64,000 nucleotides of DNA, taken from Streptomyces sp. NBC_00271 (GTDB taxonomy: Bacteria > Actinomycetota > Actinomycetes > Streptomycetales > Streptomycetaceae). The stretch is from the NCBI RefSeq assembly GCF_036178845.1, contig NZ_CP108070.1, positions 10,974,001 through 11,038,000 on the forward strand. Direction: 5' to 3'. The position numbers and the translations under genes were made by a program. The notes under the pieces are model-generated. The model was not told the origin of the DNA, ran no database searches, and saw only the letters and a program-made list of their open reading frames with translations. Shown one piece after another: positions 8,905 to 17,402 of this stretch (position 1 is its first letter; the number at the start of each line of letters is the position of its first letter).

Positions 8905-8979
8905 CGGGCTGCCTTGCGCGGGTATCCGGCGACCCTCGCGCCGCTCGGGCAGCGTAAAAGTCCTCGGGCGACCGCCCTT
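8905..8979 (-). pseudogene. Distal fragment of an IS630-type transposase, split by the IS701-like element
   Basis: Read on the minus strand from 8983, the sequence gives YKGGRPRTFTLPERRE. This is the direct continuation of the IS630-type protein whose N-terminal part ends in LYPKY at 10515. After ERRE the match is lost and the fragment ends against the oxidase gene. The remainder of the IS630 transposase, including its catalytic domain, is absent. Confidence 0.7.
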
Positions 8980-8983
8980 GTAC
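8980..8983. repeat. 4-base target-site duplication GTAC (left copy)
   Basis: GTAC directly abuts the left end of the IS701-like element. It is repeated at 10515-10518. The interrupted IS630 reading frame is restored when one copy and the element are removed. Confidence 0.7.
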
Positions 8984-10514
8984 CGGTAGTTCGTTAAATC
9001 CAGCAGTAGAGGTCAAGGCCGTGTCCGGTGGTGACTGCGTCGATCAGGGCCTGGAGCTCGGAGGGTGGGTCTGCGTCCGTCCAGGCTTGCCACCATCGGT
9101 TGACGGTGACGGCGGGGGTGAGCCAGGAACGGATGGCGCGTAAGGCCCTGGGCCGGCAAGGCTGTTGGGGCTGGTGGGACAAGGCCGGTCCCCCTCTCTG
9201 GCGCCTCGTCGGGGCAGGGGTCCGGCGCGGTGGCATCCAGGGGTCCGGGTGGGGCGAACCACTGGTCCCAGCAGAAGGAGAAGGCGCAGTTGACCAGGGT
9301 CTGGTGGCGGCGGATGGCGCGGTCGGAACGGACTTGGAAGTCGGCCCAGCCGAGTTCGTCCTTGACCTGTTTGTAGCTCTGCTCGATCCACGGCCGCAGG
9401 CAGTAGAGGCGGACGATCTCGGCGAGGTCGGCTGGCGGGTGCGGGCTGGTGGTGGCATGGGGTGCGTCGGGGTGGGGCAGGTTGGTGGCCAGGTACCAGG
9501 TGGCCTTCTCCGGCAGGCCGGCCGGGTCGGTGGTGGCCACGATCAGGCGGCAGGGCGAGTCGGGGCCGTAGCCGCCCAGGCGGGCATCGGCGGCCCACCA
9601 GGTTTCGGTGTGCCCGTCGCGGAAGTGACGCTCCACTGGTGTCCAGTCGCCGGGACGCTTGGCGTCCCGCCAGATCAGGGCGTGGGCCGCTTCGATGGGG
9701 GTGTGCGGCTGGTCTGTCGGAGCCCAGGTCCCGCGGTGCGGCTTGAGCGCGACCACGTAGGCCAGGCCGGCCTCGCGCAGCGCGAGGTACCAGTCGTCAC
9801 TGACGGAGTAGGCGCAGTCGGCGATCACCGCCCGGCAGCCGAAGCCCGTAGCCTTCCCGCGGGCCGCGAGGGCAGCAGCCAGCTGCGGTTTCGTACGGAA
9901 GGCCGGATCGGACCGGCCGCGGGCGAAGTGATGCGCGGGGGTGTAGGGAGTCGCGTGCAGCGGGTAGTACACGCGGCCGTCGGTCCACACCGTGGCCACC
10001 GTGACGATGCCGTTGTCCGTCTTGCCCAGCCGGCCCAGCCACTGCCGACCGACATGCGCGGTCGCCGAGCCGTCCTTGCGGTCCCCGGAATCGTCGATCA
10101 CGATGACCCCGCCATCGTGCGGAGCCGTCGCCGACTCTTCGCGCAGCAGCTCAAGCCGCCGGTCGTTGACCAGCTTGGCCTCCCAGGGCGACTCGGACAG
10201 GAAGAACTGCAGCCGCTGGACCCCCGGCATCCCCGCACCTGCCACCGGCTCCGCGCCTGCCAGGCAGGTGATCGTCTTGTTCCGCTCCCGCGGCGCCAGG
10301 AGCCAGGTACTCGCGAAACCCTCGCCGCTGGGCCAGGCTGAAGAAGAGGTCGTCGAACCGGGCGGCGTACTCCTCCAACGGACCCGGCGCAGGCGGACAC
10401 GGACGGCGAGCGGTCATCTTCAGCCCCCAGTAAGGCAGTTGACTCCTACCACCGGCCTACGACCAACCCGACCTGCCGTCAAATCACGCCACCACCGGAT
10501 TCAACGAACTACCA
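8984..10514 (-). mobile_element. IS701-like insertion sequence, about 1.53 kb
   Basis: The ends are inverted repeats. The left end reads CGGTAGTTCGTTAAATCC. The right end, reverse-complemented, reads TGGTAGTTCGTTGAATCC, with similarity extending about 26 bases. GTAC flanks both ends as a target duplication. It carries one minus-strand transposase with disrupted frames. The element sits inside an IS630-type transposase fragment, so this is an insertion sequence within an older insertion sequence. Confidence 0.8.
8994..10417 (-). pseudogene. IS701-family DDE transposase, broken by two frameshifts
   Basis: The N-terminus (MTARRPCPPAPG, then FDDLFFSLAQRRGFREYL) is in one frame. Near 10300 a small deletion shifts the reading to LLAPRERNKTITCLAGAEPV and the main body (DDSGDRKDGSATAHVGRQWL, LRPWIEQSYKQVKDELGW). 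Between about 9260 and 9140 a second shift leads to RSWLTPAVTVNRWWQAW and the end GHGLDLYCWI at 8994. The DDE core is largely present, but no single intact protein can be made unless programmed shifting occurs, for which I see no slippery signal. It may be cross-mobilised by an intact copy elsewhere. Confidence 0.75.
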
Positions 10515-10793
10515 GTACTTGGGGTAGAGCGCCTTGAAGCCGTCGGTGTTGAAGTCGTGAATCACATCGCGGACCCGATCCGCGCTGGTGCACGTCACCT
10601 CGGCGATCTCCGCCACCGCCATGCCCTGTGCTGACAGCAGCACCATCTGGGCCCGCCGCCACGTCACGACCGAGCCGGTGCCTCTGCGGATGATCCGCTG
10701 CAACCTCCGGCCTTCCTCGTCATCGATCTCACGAACCCGTACACGTTCTGCCACCCGGACAGACTCATGGTGACGCACCGCCTGCGCCAGCAC
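10515..10793 (-). pseudogene. IS630-type transposase, N-terminal helix-turn-helix part
   Basis: The frame encodes VAERVRVREIDDEEGRRLQR, then TGSVVTWRRAQMVLLSAQGM and a helix-turn-helix region ending FKALYPKY. This is the usual N-terminus of IS630-family transposases. It is interrupted exactly at KY by the IS701-like element, and the next residues KGGRPRTFTLP lie on the other side at 8979. GTG starts at 10791-10793 or further inside are possible. Confidence 0.75.
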
Positions 10794-11076
10794 CCGAGCG
10801 GCACGTCAGATCACAACAGGGCAGACGCTGCTTGATACGGCGCTAGATGCTCGCCGATGACATGGCGCGATGCGGTCTCGATGCCGCTGGCTCCCGGATT
10901 GTGGCGGCCGCCGACGGGAGGCAGGGTGGTGTCGAGACCGTTTCGCGAAGCAAGTTGTGTGAGCCGGGAACCGGCGAACTTGGTCACCGCCGAACGAGTG
11001 GGTCGGTACACCGGTCCGGAATGCGGTGGCCGATGCAAGATCGTCCATTCTGGGCAGGCTTACGGAGGTGCGGTAC

Positions 11077-11514
11077 ATGTCAGCGAAGGACCCAGAGAGC
11101 GGGAGCACGCACGAGGTCTCCTTGCCGCCCGAAGTCAAGTTGCTGCAGGAAGTCACTCCGCCTTTCTTTCCCGAAGGTGGTTCGGGAATGACCATCCTCG
11201 TCGATTGGCCTCCCGGTCACCCCGGGCTCCCTCCGCATCGCCACTCGGGCCCGTCGTTCGGCTACGTGATGGAGGGCGCGCTCCGGTTCGAGCTCGAGGG
11301 CGAGCCGGAGCGTGTGGTCGAGGCCGGTGGGACGTTCTGGGAGCCAGGCGGTGACGTGATCCACTACCAGGACGGCAACGCCCTGTCGGACGCACCGACC
11401 AAGTTCGTGGTGACCATGGTGTGCGCGCCGGGTCAGCCGATGCTCAAGCTGGTCGACGAGGAGGAGCTGAAGGAACGGGCCCACCTGCGCGCCCCGCGTC
11501 CCTCCGATGGCTGA
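11077..11514 (+). CDS. Small cupin-domain protein
   Basis: The 145-residue protein is a single cupin barrel. The first motif region is PGLPPHRHSGPSFGYVMEG, with His pair and Glu as likely metal ligands. The second is EAGGTFWEPGGDVIHYQ, with the third His. The metal and substrate cannot be told from sequence; it could be an isomerase, a dioxygenase or a stress protein. ATG 11077 is selected by GGAGG at 11064-11068. It lies alone between insertion-sequence debris and a decayed region. Confidence 0.8.
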   Translation: MSAKDPESGSTHEVSLPPEVKLLQEVTPPFFPEGGSGMTILVDWPPGHPGLPPHRHSGPSFGYVMEGALRFELEGEPERVVEAGGTFWEPGGDVIHYQDGNALSDAPTKFVVTMVCAPGQPMLKLVDEEELKERAHLRAPRPSDG

Positions 11515-11751
11515 CCCGCGAGATCGACAAGAGTGCAGAGTTCCGAACACCGAGAGTCCGGGGCCGATACCCAGACCGCGCCGCCACCATGGCAGGCAGC
11601 GTCGGCCTGCTCATCCTCGATGCCACCGCGCTCACCGGCGTCGCGCTGATAGCTCCGGGCCTCGCCTGGCCCTTCCTGGCTGCGGCGCTCGCCAGCCTCA
11701 CCAGGATCGGCCGACCCTGCGCGTCCTGCCGCGCATCTTCACCGGCTGAGG

Positions 11752-11943
11752 TTGACCGTGTCCTCGGCTGCACGGCGAGGGCCAGGCACGCTGACCCCCA
11801 CGTTCCAGTCCGACGACAACTTCGGCCGCATCCTCGCCGCATACGGCGGGATCTTCGTGGCAGGGTCGATCGCCTGGGGCATGGTCGCAGACGGATACCG
11901 TCCCGACCGCTGGAACCTCATCGGGATCCTGGTGCGCCCGTAG
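11752..11943 (+). pseudogene. YnfA-family (UPF0060) membrane protein, C-terminal fragment
   Basis: The segment [20 protein letters not shown] followed by [16 protein letters not shown] is the conserved second half of YnfA-family small multidrug-resistance-like proteins. The first two membrane helices expected upstream are absent in any frame, and the last helix is cut short by a stop. It is a truncated, non-functional remnant. Confidence 0.65.
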
Positions 11944-12085
11944 CCACTGACCTACTCCTGATCCACCGCGAGGTGGCCTTTCCGCCTCAGCCGTTGGCGC
12001 GACTGCTGGAGCTGACCGCTCGGGCGAGAGGTCGTATGCCAGCCGAGGCTGTCATCGCTCGATTCAGCGATGGCGCCACACCTCT

Positions 12086-12172
12086 TGACCCAGAGAATTC
12101 CTGGTCGTCGAGCAGGAACACCCGGATCGGGATTTGCTCCGTGAAGGTTCGTGTCCCGATCATTGCGGCCAC
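12086..12172 (-). pseudogene. N-terminal scrap of a DevR/OsdR-like response regulator
   Basis: The minus strand encodes TEQIPIRVFLLDDQEF, close to the invariant start of NarL/DevR-type receiver domains (IRVFLLDDHEVVRRG). The acidic DD pair is present, but the frame degenerates right after it. No phosphorylation-site Asp region or LuxR helix-turn-helix follows. This may be what remains of the regulator once paired with a local DosS-like kinase. Confidence 0.4.
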
Positions 12173-12263
12173 TCGGTCCCTCGGGACGGACAGGCTGCGG
12201 ACTGCCCACGAGGCCGATCATCACCCGCAGGCCACGGAAGCAATAGGGCCGACCTGGCCCCGT

Positions 12264-12941
12264 TCATTTCATCGAGTGTCCCTGCGCCTCACGCGGACCC
12301 TTGCCGTGGGTGAGGTCGAACTCCACGTCCACCACGCCCTCGACGGCCCGTACCAGACGCGCGGCCACGGCTACCAGGGACGTGTCGCGGACCCTCCCTG
12401 TCAGCGTGGCGACTCCGTCGTGCACGTCCACGTGGATGCTGGAGGCCGGCAGCGGGAAGAGGTACGCCACGATTTCGCGGCGGACCTCCTCGGCGATGTC
12501 CTCGTCCTTGCGCAGGAAGACCTTGAGCAGGTCGGCACGGCTGATCACGCCCTGCAGCAGACCGGCCTCGTCGACCACGGGCAGCCGCTTGACCTTCTCG
12601 TGAGCCATGATTCGCGCGGCTTCGGCCAGGGTGGCGTTCGCCTGGACGGTGATTGCGGGCGAGGACATCAGTTCCCCGGCGGTCAGCGCGCCGGCCTTCG
12701 CCACGTCGGCGGGGCGCAGCAGTGCGTAGCCCTTCTCGGGGCTGTCCCGCAGTTCCTCCGTGGGCAGCAGGTCTGCCTCGGAGACCACACCGATGACCCG
12801 GCCCTCGCCCTCGAGCACGGGCAGGGCGCTGACCCGCCAGTCCTGCATCATCCCCATCATGTCCTTGAACGAGGCCCACCGGCCGACGGTGGCGACGTTG
12901 TGGGTCATGACATCGCTGACGATGTGCGGGGTGCCGTACAT
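12264..12941 (-). CDS. CBS-pair plus BON domain protein (paralogue 1)
   Basis: The 225-residue cytosolic protein has two CBS motifs (SDVMTHNVATVGRWASFKDM to VVSEADLLP, and SSPAITVQANATLAEAARIM to VISRADLLKVF). A C-terminal BON domain follows (VHDGVATLTGRVRDTSLV, AVEGVVDVEFDL). CBS pairs commonly bind adenine nucleotides and BON domains bind phospholipid or mediate contacts. The combination is typical of hypoxia islands in streptomycetes, but no reaction is known. The ATG has GGAG six bases upstream. Close paralogues are at 17403, 18823 and 25776. Confidence 0.85.
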   Translation of the reverse strand: MYGTPHIVSDVMTHNVATVGRWASFKDMMGMMQDWRVSALPVLEGEGRVIGVVSEADLLPTEELRDSPEKGYALLRPADVAKAGALTAGELMSSPAITVQANATLAEAARIMAHEKVKRLPVVDEAGLLQGVISRADLLKVFLRKDEDIAEEVRREIVAYLFPLPASSIHVDVHDGVATLTGRVRDTSLVAVAARLVRAVEGVVDVEFDLTHGKGPREAQGHSMK

Positions 12942-13068
12942 GATGACTCCGTGTGCTCGTCGTTGAGCGGTCCTGCCACTACCAGCGTGTGCCGATGCGA
13001 ACGGGTGGGACAGGGGTCTCTCGGCCCCCAACCGGGCCATTCGGCCTCCCGCGACCTGGCCCGGGAGG

Positions 13069-13488
13069 TCACCGCTCGCGGCACCACGCCTCGTACGGGG
13101 CGAGCGCGGTCGGCAGTGTCAGGAAGATGCGGTCCCTACCCACGGAGTCGGAGAGACCGTACGCCTGCAGGTCGTCCAGCAGGTCCTGTCTGACCCGGGC
13201 GAGGGTGGACACGATGCCGCGGCCCGTGAGTTCCCGGCGCAGGCCGTCGACGGCGTCCAGGGCCGTGATGTCCACCTCGGCGGTGGCCTCGGTGTTCAGG
13301 ACGAACCGGCGGACCGGCTCGGTCCGTTCGTCGACCACGGCCACGAGGAACACCAGCGTGGTGGCCGACAGCGCCACGGTGGCGGGGTGAACGTGCGACA
13401 GATGCCTGAGGAACGAACACAGTTGGGGCAAGAACTGCGAGCTGCCCGACCGCACACCCGTGAGCCGGGGCAACTGGTCCACCGCCAT
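13069..13488 (-). pseudogene. SulP-family anion transporter/STAS protein with internal deletion
   Basis: The N-terminal part (FLPQLCSFLRHLSHVHPATV, ALSATTLVFLVAV) matches a membrane segment of SulP sulfate permeases. It runs directly into a STAS-like C-terminus (RRFVLNTEATAEVDITALDA, GIVSTLARVRQDLLDDLQAY). Most membrane helices normally between these parts are missing, so one large deletion has fused them. SulP permeases are frequent neighbours of USP and CBS proteins in such clusters. Confidence 0.7.
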
Positions 13489-13565
13489 GATCCCGGGCGG
13501 CCCCAGTGGGTGCAGGGCTCCACCGCCTCGTGGTTCCGGGCCAGTAGGTCGGTTGGTCCCGTTCA

Positions 13566-13579
13566 GGGACGTCTGGCCC
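13566..13579. promoter_or_regulatory. DosR-like inverted repeat GGGAC-GTCT-GGCCC
   Basis: Copy of the recurring 5+4+5 element, 61 bases before the universal stress protein start. It sits in a wider palindrome (CAGGG...CCCCTG). The left half GGGAC equals the mycobacterial DosR half-site. Confidence 0.55.
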
Positions 13580-13640
13580 CTGACCTGACCACGACCGCGT
13601 CACCACGCTGGAATCGAATGCTTACCCGGAGGTGGAGACC

Positions 13641-14162
13641 ATGTCCCGAACCGTCACCGTCGGTCTCGACGGATCGACCGAGAGCCGGGCCGCCGCCGAG
13701 TGGGCGGCGCGCGAAGCGCTGCTGCGTGGCCTGCCGCTGAAGATCGTGCACGTCCATGAGCCACTGCCCAAGCACGTGGACCCGCTGCCGGACGACGAGA
13801 CCCACCAGCGTTGGACCGAGCGGCTACCGATCGAGGCCGCGGAAGGCATCCGTCTCCGGCACCCCGGCATAGAGGTGATCACCGAGCAGCTCACGGGAAC
13901 CGTGGCCGACATCCTGCGCGAGGCGGCGGGCTTCGCCGACCTGCTGGCGCTGGGCTCGCGGGGGCTCGGCGGGATCGGTGGGTTCATGGTCGGATCGGTG
14001 AGCCTGGCCGTCGTGGCCCGCGCGGAACGACCAGTGGTGCTGGTGCGGGCGGGCGAACAGGCCGCCGTCCGCATCGCTCCGCTGACGTGGGTGAGGCTGT
14101 CCCCGGACACGCCGACGCCCAAGTGCGCAGTCGCCGGGCTCTACCCAACCGTGGGACGGTGA
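13641..14162 (+). CDS. Universal stress protein, single-domain, truncated tandem type
   Basis: Residues about 1-142 form a complete USP domain: VTVGLDGSTES at the start and the ATP-binding G-2x-G-9x-G(S/T) pattern in GSRGLGGIGGFMVGSVSL, ending PVVLVRAGE. Actinobacterial relatives usually carry a second USP domain. Here the sequence instead continues with a 30-residue tail (IAPLTWVRLSPDTPTP) unlike a USP, so it looks like a truncated tandem protein. ATG 13641 is preceded by GGAGG at 13628-13632. The next gene starts immediately after and is probably co-transcribed. Confidence 0.85.
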   Translation: MSRTVTVGLDGSTESRAAAEWAAREALLRGLPLKIVHVHEPLPKHVDPLPDDETHQRWTERLPIEAAEGIRLRHPGIEVITEQLTGTVADILREAAGFADLLALGSRGLGGIGGFMVGSVSLAVVARAERPVVLVRAGEQAAVRIAPLTWVRLSPDTPTPKCAVAGLYPTVGR

Positions 14163-14167
14163 GCAGC

Positions 14168-15040
14168 ATGGACCTTCCGATCATCGTTGGCATCGATGGT
14201 TCCGAGCCGAGCCTGAGAGCGGTGGACTGGGCGGCCGACGAGGCCGCCCTGCGCGGAGCCGGACTCCGGTTGGTGTACGCGTCGTTGTGGGAGCGCTACG
14301 AAGGCGCCTGCCTCGCGCACGACCTGGGCAAGCCGTCGGAGGAGGTGATGGTGCAGGACATCGTCGACACCGCCGAGCGCCGGGCCCATCGCCGACAGCC
14401 GGGCGTGAAGGTCACCACAGATCTGCTCCCCGAGGAGCCGGAGTACGCGCTTGTGAGGGAGAGCCGGACGGCCCTCGCCGTGGTGGTGGGGTGCCGTGGT
14501 CGCAGCGGCTTGACCGAGACACTCCTGGGCTCCGTCAGCGTCATGGTGGCGGGGCACGCGTACTGTCCGGTCATCGTGTTGCGCGGCAGCCACGACAACC
14601 AGGCACGGTCGGGAGTGCGCGGCCGCATCCTCCTGGGAGTCGGTGAGAAGCCGGCGGGTACGGCCGCCGTGCGGTTCGCCACCGAAGAGGCCCTGTTGCG
14701 TGGCGTCCCGCTGGAGGCCGTACGGGCCTGGCGTCGGCCCGTACACGAGACCACCGGCCACCCGCTGATCGTCGGCGAACCGGCCCACCTGTACGAGCAG
14801 CACGCCGTGGAGGCGCTGGAAGAGGCGCTGCGCGACGTACCGGAGGGCTTGCAGGTACAACGGCGCACGGTCGAGGCTCGCGCCCGCGACGCCCTCCTGG
14901 CCGCTTCTCACGAGGCCGATCTGCTGGTGGTCGGCGCACGGCGCCGCCACGGCCACCTCGGCCTCCAGCTCGGCCGCGTCACCCACGGAGTACTGCACCA
15001 CGCCGCGTGCCCGGTGGCCGTCGTACCGGAACCTGCCTGA
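14168..15040 (+). CDS. Tandem universal stress protein
   Basis: The 290-residue protein has two USP domains. The first (about 1-145) begins LPIIVGIDGSEPSLRAVDWA and ends GCRGRSGLTETLLGSVSVMV. The second (about 150-290) contains GRILLGVGEKP and ends VVGARRRHGHLGLQLGRV, ACPVAVVPE. The first domain keeps the ATP-loop glycines; the second has a changed loop and may not bind ATP. GTG 14159, overlapping the upstream stop as GTGA, is an alternative start in frame. USPs of this type are DosR-regulated in mycobacteria. Confidence 0.85.
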   Translation: MDLPIIVGIDGSEPSLRAVDWAADEAALRGAGLRLVYASLWERYEGACLAHDLGKPSEEVMVQDIVDTAERRAHRRQPGVKVTTDLLPEEPEYALVRESRTALAVVVGCRGRSGLTETLLGSVSVMVAGHAYCPVIVLRGSHDNQARSGVRGRILLGVGEKPAGTAAVRFATEEALLRGVPLEAVRAWRRPVHETTGHPLIVGEPAHLYEQHAVEALEEALRDVPEGLQVQRRTVEARARDALLAASHEADLLVVGARRRHGHLGLQLGRVTHGVLHHAACPVAVVPEPA

Positions 15041-15524
15041 CCTCGACCAGGACACTCACCATCCCGTCCCGGTCCGCGCCCACGCCATGGATCTGTCCGA
15101 GGACGAGAACACGGCCGGAAGCAGATGAACGCCGCGGTGAAATGAAGCCCGGATTCTTTGGAGCGCAATATGCGCCGGAAACCCGGGCTGCCGCCGAGCA
15201 GTCGAAGTCTCCCCTGCTGGGTGAGGGTCCGGTTGCCCGCCCGCGACGACTCGCACGGCGATACCGGTGTGGTCGGGCAGGAACTCCTGAACGGGCGGGT
15301 CCAGCAGCCGGATGGTGACCGGCAGCCCGTCCATCGCCTGAAGGACGCCGGAACAGGGCCGTCGGGGAGGTGCCGTCGGGCCTGCGGGTGGACCGAGCGA
15401 ACCGAGCGGCCCCAGGGCTGCCTGAGCCATGGTGATGTGCGCGGCGTCTTCGAGGGAGGGCCGACCATCTTCTCGGAATACCGCCTTCCGCCGGGGACCG
15501 ATACCGTGGAAACGGAGCGATCCG
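15041..15524. other. Spacer upstream of the GAF kinase with a PPDK remnant
   Basis: The 480-base stretch contains a short piece of pyruvate phosphate dikinase on the minus strand (listed separately). The GGAG ribosome binding site of the kinase is at 15514-15517. Nothing else is supported. Confidence 0.5.
15268..15343 (-). pseudogene. Fragment of pyruvate, phosphate dikinase
   Basis: The minus-strand sequence [20 protein letters not shown] followed by FLPD is a near-exact match, from family knowledge, to the conserved PPDK segment [20 protein letters not shown]. Flanking sequence in all frames is not PPDK-like. A PPDK gene is a common member of streptomycete hypoxia clusters, so this is probably the debris of a lost island gene. 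Confidence 0.6.
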
Positions 15525-17285
15525 ATGGTTCAGGGTCGGCTTGCCGAGGGGACCAGGAGGAACGATGTGGCATGTCCCGAGCAGCCCCGCGTAAGACTGC
15601 CGCAGCTTAAGCTCGACGAGCTGCTGGAGGAACTGCAGGCCCGGATCGACGCGGCCCGCGGCACCCGCGACCGCGTGCACACCCTGCTCGTGGCGGTGCT
15701 CTCCGTCGGCCGGGAGCTGGAACTGGAGCACGCGCTGCACTCCATCGTGGAGGCGGCCGCGCTGCTCGTGAACGCCGAATACGCAGCTCTGGGCGTCATC
15801 AGCCCCGACGGCAAAACCCTGTCGGCCTTCCACACCGTCGGTGTGACCGAGCAGCAGATCGCCGAAGTCGGGCCCTTCCCGCAGGGCCACGGCATTCTCG
15901 GCGAACTGATCCGCCACCCGGAGCCGCTCCGTCTGGAGAAGATCTCCCAGCACCCGGCCTCGTACGGCTTCCCGCCCAACCACCGGCCGATGAACAGCTT
16001 CCTCGGAGTCCCGATCCGAGTCCGCGGCCAGGCCTTCGGCAACTTGTACCTGACTGAGAAACGCGGCGGGCTGCAGTTCGACGAGGAGGACGAGTCGCTG
16101 CTCGCCACACTTGCCGTGGCGGCCGGCGTGGCCATCGACAACGCCCGCCTCTACGAAGAATCCCGGCTGCGCGAGCGCTGGCTGCGGGCCAACGCGGAGA
16201 TCACCCACCTGCTGATGTCCGGCAGCGGGCGAGCCGAGGCTCTCGGCCTGATCGCGGAACGTGCCCGGACGATCTCGGCCTCTGCACTGGCGGCGGTCGC
16301 GATGCCGATGGAGGACACCAAGTCGCTCACCGTGGAGATCGCCGTGGGGCTCGACGCGGAGGAACACCGCGGGCTGGTGCTGCCCATGCACGAATCCCTG
16401 ATGGGACTGGCCTACTCCGCCGCTGCTCCGATCGCCAGCGACGACGTCACCCGGGATCCGCGGATCTGCCCGGAGCCTCCACGTTTCGGCGGACTCGGCC
16501 CTGCCGTTGCCGTCCCCATCGGTACAGGGGAAAGCGGCGTTCGCGGCGTGGTCCTGCTGGCGCGGGAGACGGGTCGGCCGACGTACTCGGAGCGGGAGAC
16601 CGAGATGCTGCAGGGCTTCGCCGCGCAGGCCGCGATCGCGATGGAACTGGCCGAGCGCCGACAGGACGCCGAACAGATCGCGGTACTCGAGGACCGCGAC
16701 CGGATCGCCCGGGACCTGCACGACCTGGCCATCCAGCGATTGTTCGCAACCGGGATGACGCTGCAGAGCGCGGGCCGATTCATCGAGCACCCCGAGGCGG
16801 CCGGACGGGTGCTGCGAGCCGTCGACGACCTGGACGAGACAATCAAGATCATCAGATCGACGATCTTCGGCTTGCGGGCGCGTGAGGGCACGGCCCACAG
16901 CGGGCTGCGGGCCCGCGTCGTCCGTGCGGTGGGCGAGGCGAGCCCGATACTGGGTTTCACTCCCAGCGTGCGCATGGAAGGCCTCGTCGACACCGATGTG
17001 CCACGTGAGATCGCCGACCACGTGATGGCCGTACTCTCCGAGGCCCTCACCAACATCGCACGGCACGCCCACGCCGGCCGGGCCCAGGTGGTCCTGACGA
17101 CTGACGGCCACGAGGCGTCTTTGACAGTCTCGGACGACGGGGTGGGAATAACGCCCGGCGGACGGCGCAGTGGACTGCGCAACATGGCCGAGCGAGCGGA
17201 GCAGCTGGGTGGCCGGTTCGAGGTGAGCAGCCCCGACAGGGGCGGCACGCTGCTGGCCTGGTGGGTTCCGCTGCCCGTCGAGTAG
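15525..17285 (+). CDS. DosS/OsdK-like GAF-GAF sensor histidine kinase
   Basis: The 586-residue kinase has a GAF domain at about 60-210 with LRLEKISQHPASYGFPPNHR, where His153 aligns by eye with the heme-ligating His149 of mycobacterial DosS. A second GAF domain lies at about 225-380. A HisKA_3 box follows (RDRIARDLHDLAIQRLFATG, phospho-acceptor His399), and a HATPase domain ends the protein (EALTNIARHAHAGRA, SDDGVGI). It is probably a redox or oxygen/NO sensor. ATG 15525 has GGAG seven bases upstream. No intact response regulator is adjacent, so its partner is presumably elsewhere. Heme binding is an inference. Confidence 0.88.
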   Translation: MVQGRLAEGTRRNDVACPEQPRVRLPQLKLDELLEELQARIDAARGTRDRVHTLLVAVLSVGRELELEHALHSIVEAAALLVNAEYAALGVISPDGKTLSAFHTVGVTEQQIAEVGPFPQGHGILGELIRHPEPLRLEKISQHPASYGFPPNHRPMNSFLGVPIRVRGQAFGNLYLTEKRGGLQFDEEDESLLATLAVAAGVAIDNARLYEESRLRERWLRANAEITHLLMSGSGRAEALGLIAERARTISASALAAVAMPMEDTKSLTVEIAVGLDAEEHRGLVLPMHESLMGLAYSAAAPIASDDVTRDPRICPEPPRFGGLGPAVAVPIGTGESGVRGVVLLARETGRPTYSERETEMLQGFAAQAAIAMELAERRQDAEQIAVLEDRDRIARDLHDLAIQRLFATGMTLQSAGRFIEHPEAAGRVLRAVDDLDETIKIIRSTIFGLRAREGTAHSGLRARVVRAVGEASPILGFTPSVRMEGLVDTDVPREIADHVMAVLSEALTNIARHAHAGRAQVVLTTDGHEASLTVSDDGVGITPGGRRSGLRNMAERAEQLGGRFEVSSPDRGGTLLAWWVPLPVE

Positions 17286-17316
17286 GAATTGCCTTCCGGA
17301 ACAGGAGCTGGAAGAC

Positions 17317-17330
17317 GGGCCACTCGGCCC
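17317..17330. promoter_or_regulatory. DosR-like inverted repeat GGGCC-ACTC-GGCCC
   Basis: Perfect 5+5 repeat, 72 bases before the CBS-BON gene at 17403 and just after the GAF kinase stop. Confidence 0.6.
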
Positions 17331-17402
17331 ATGCGGTGAACGTGTCCCTTGCTTCAGGCTGAAGGTGTCGTAGGACGGCACCCGAAACCAAGGGAGGACG
17401 CC

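Larger units (their letters stand above)
11515..12263. other. Decayed spacer with YnfA-like and response-regulator remnants
   Basis: No intact gene can be supported in about 750 bases. A hydrophobic stretch at 11590-11700 reads [20 protein letters not shown] and could be a broken membrane protein. A YnfA-like C-terminus and the start of a response regulator are listed separately. Confidence 0.55.

Noticed and set aside
11421..13193. Plus-strand frame of 590 codons crossing the cupin end and CBS-BON gene
   Set aside because: It is a shadow of the minus-strand CBS-BON gene and of decayed sequence, without domain content of its own.
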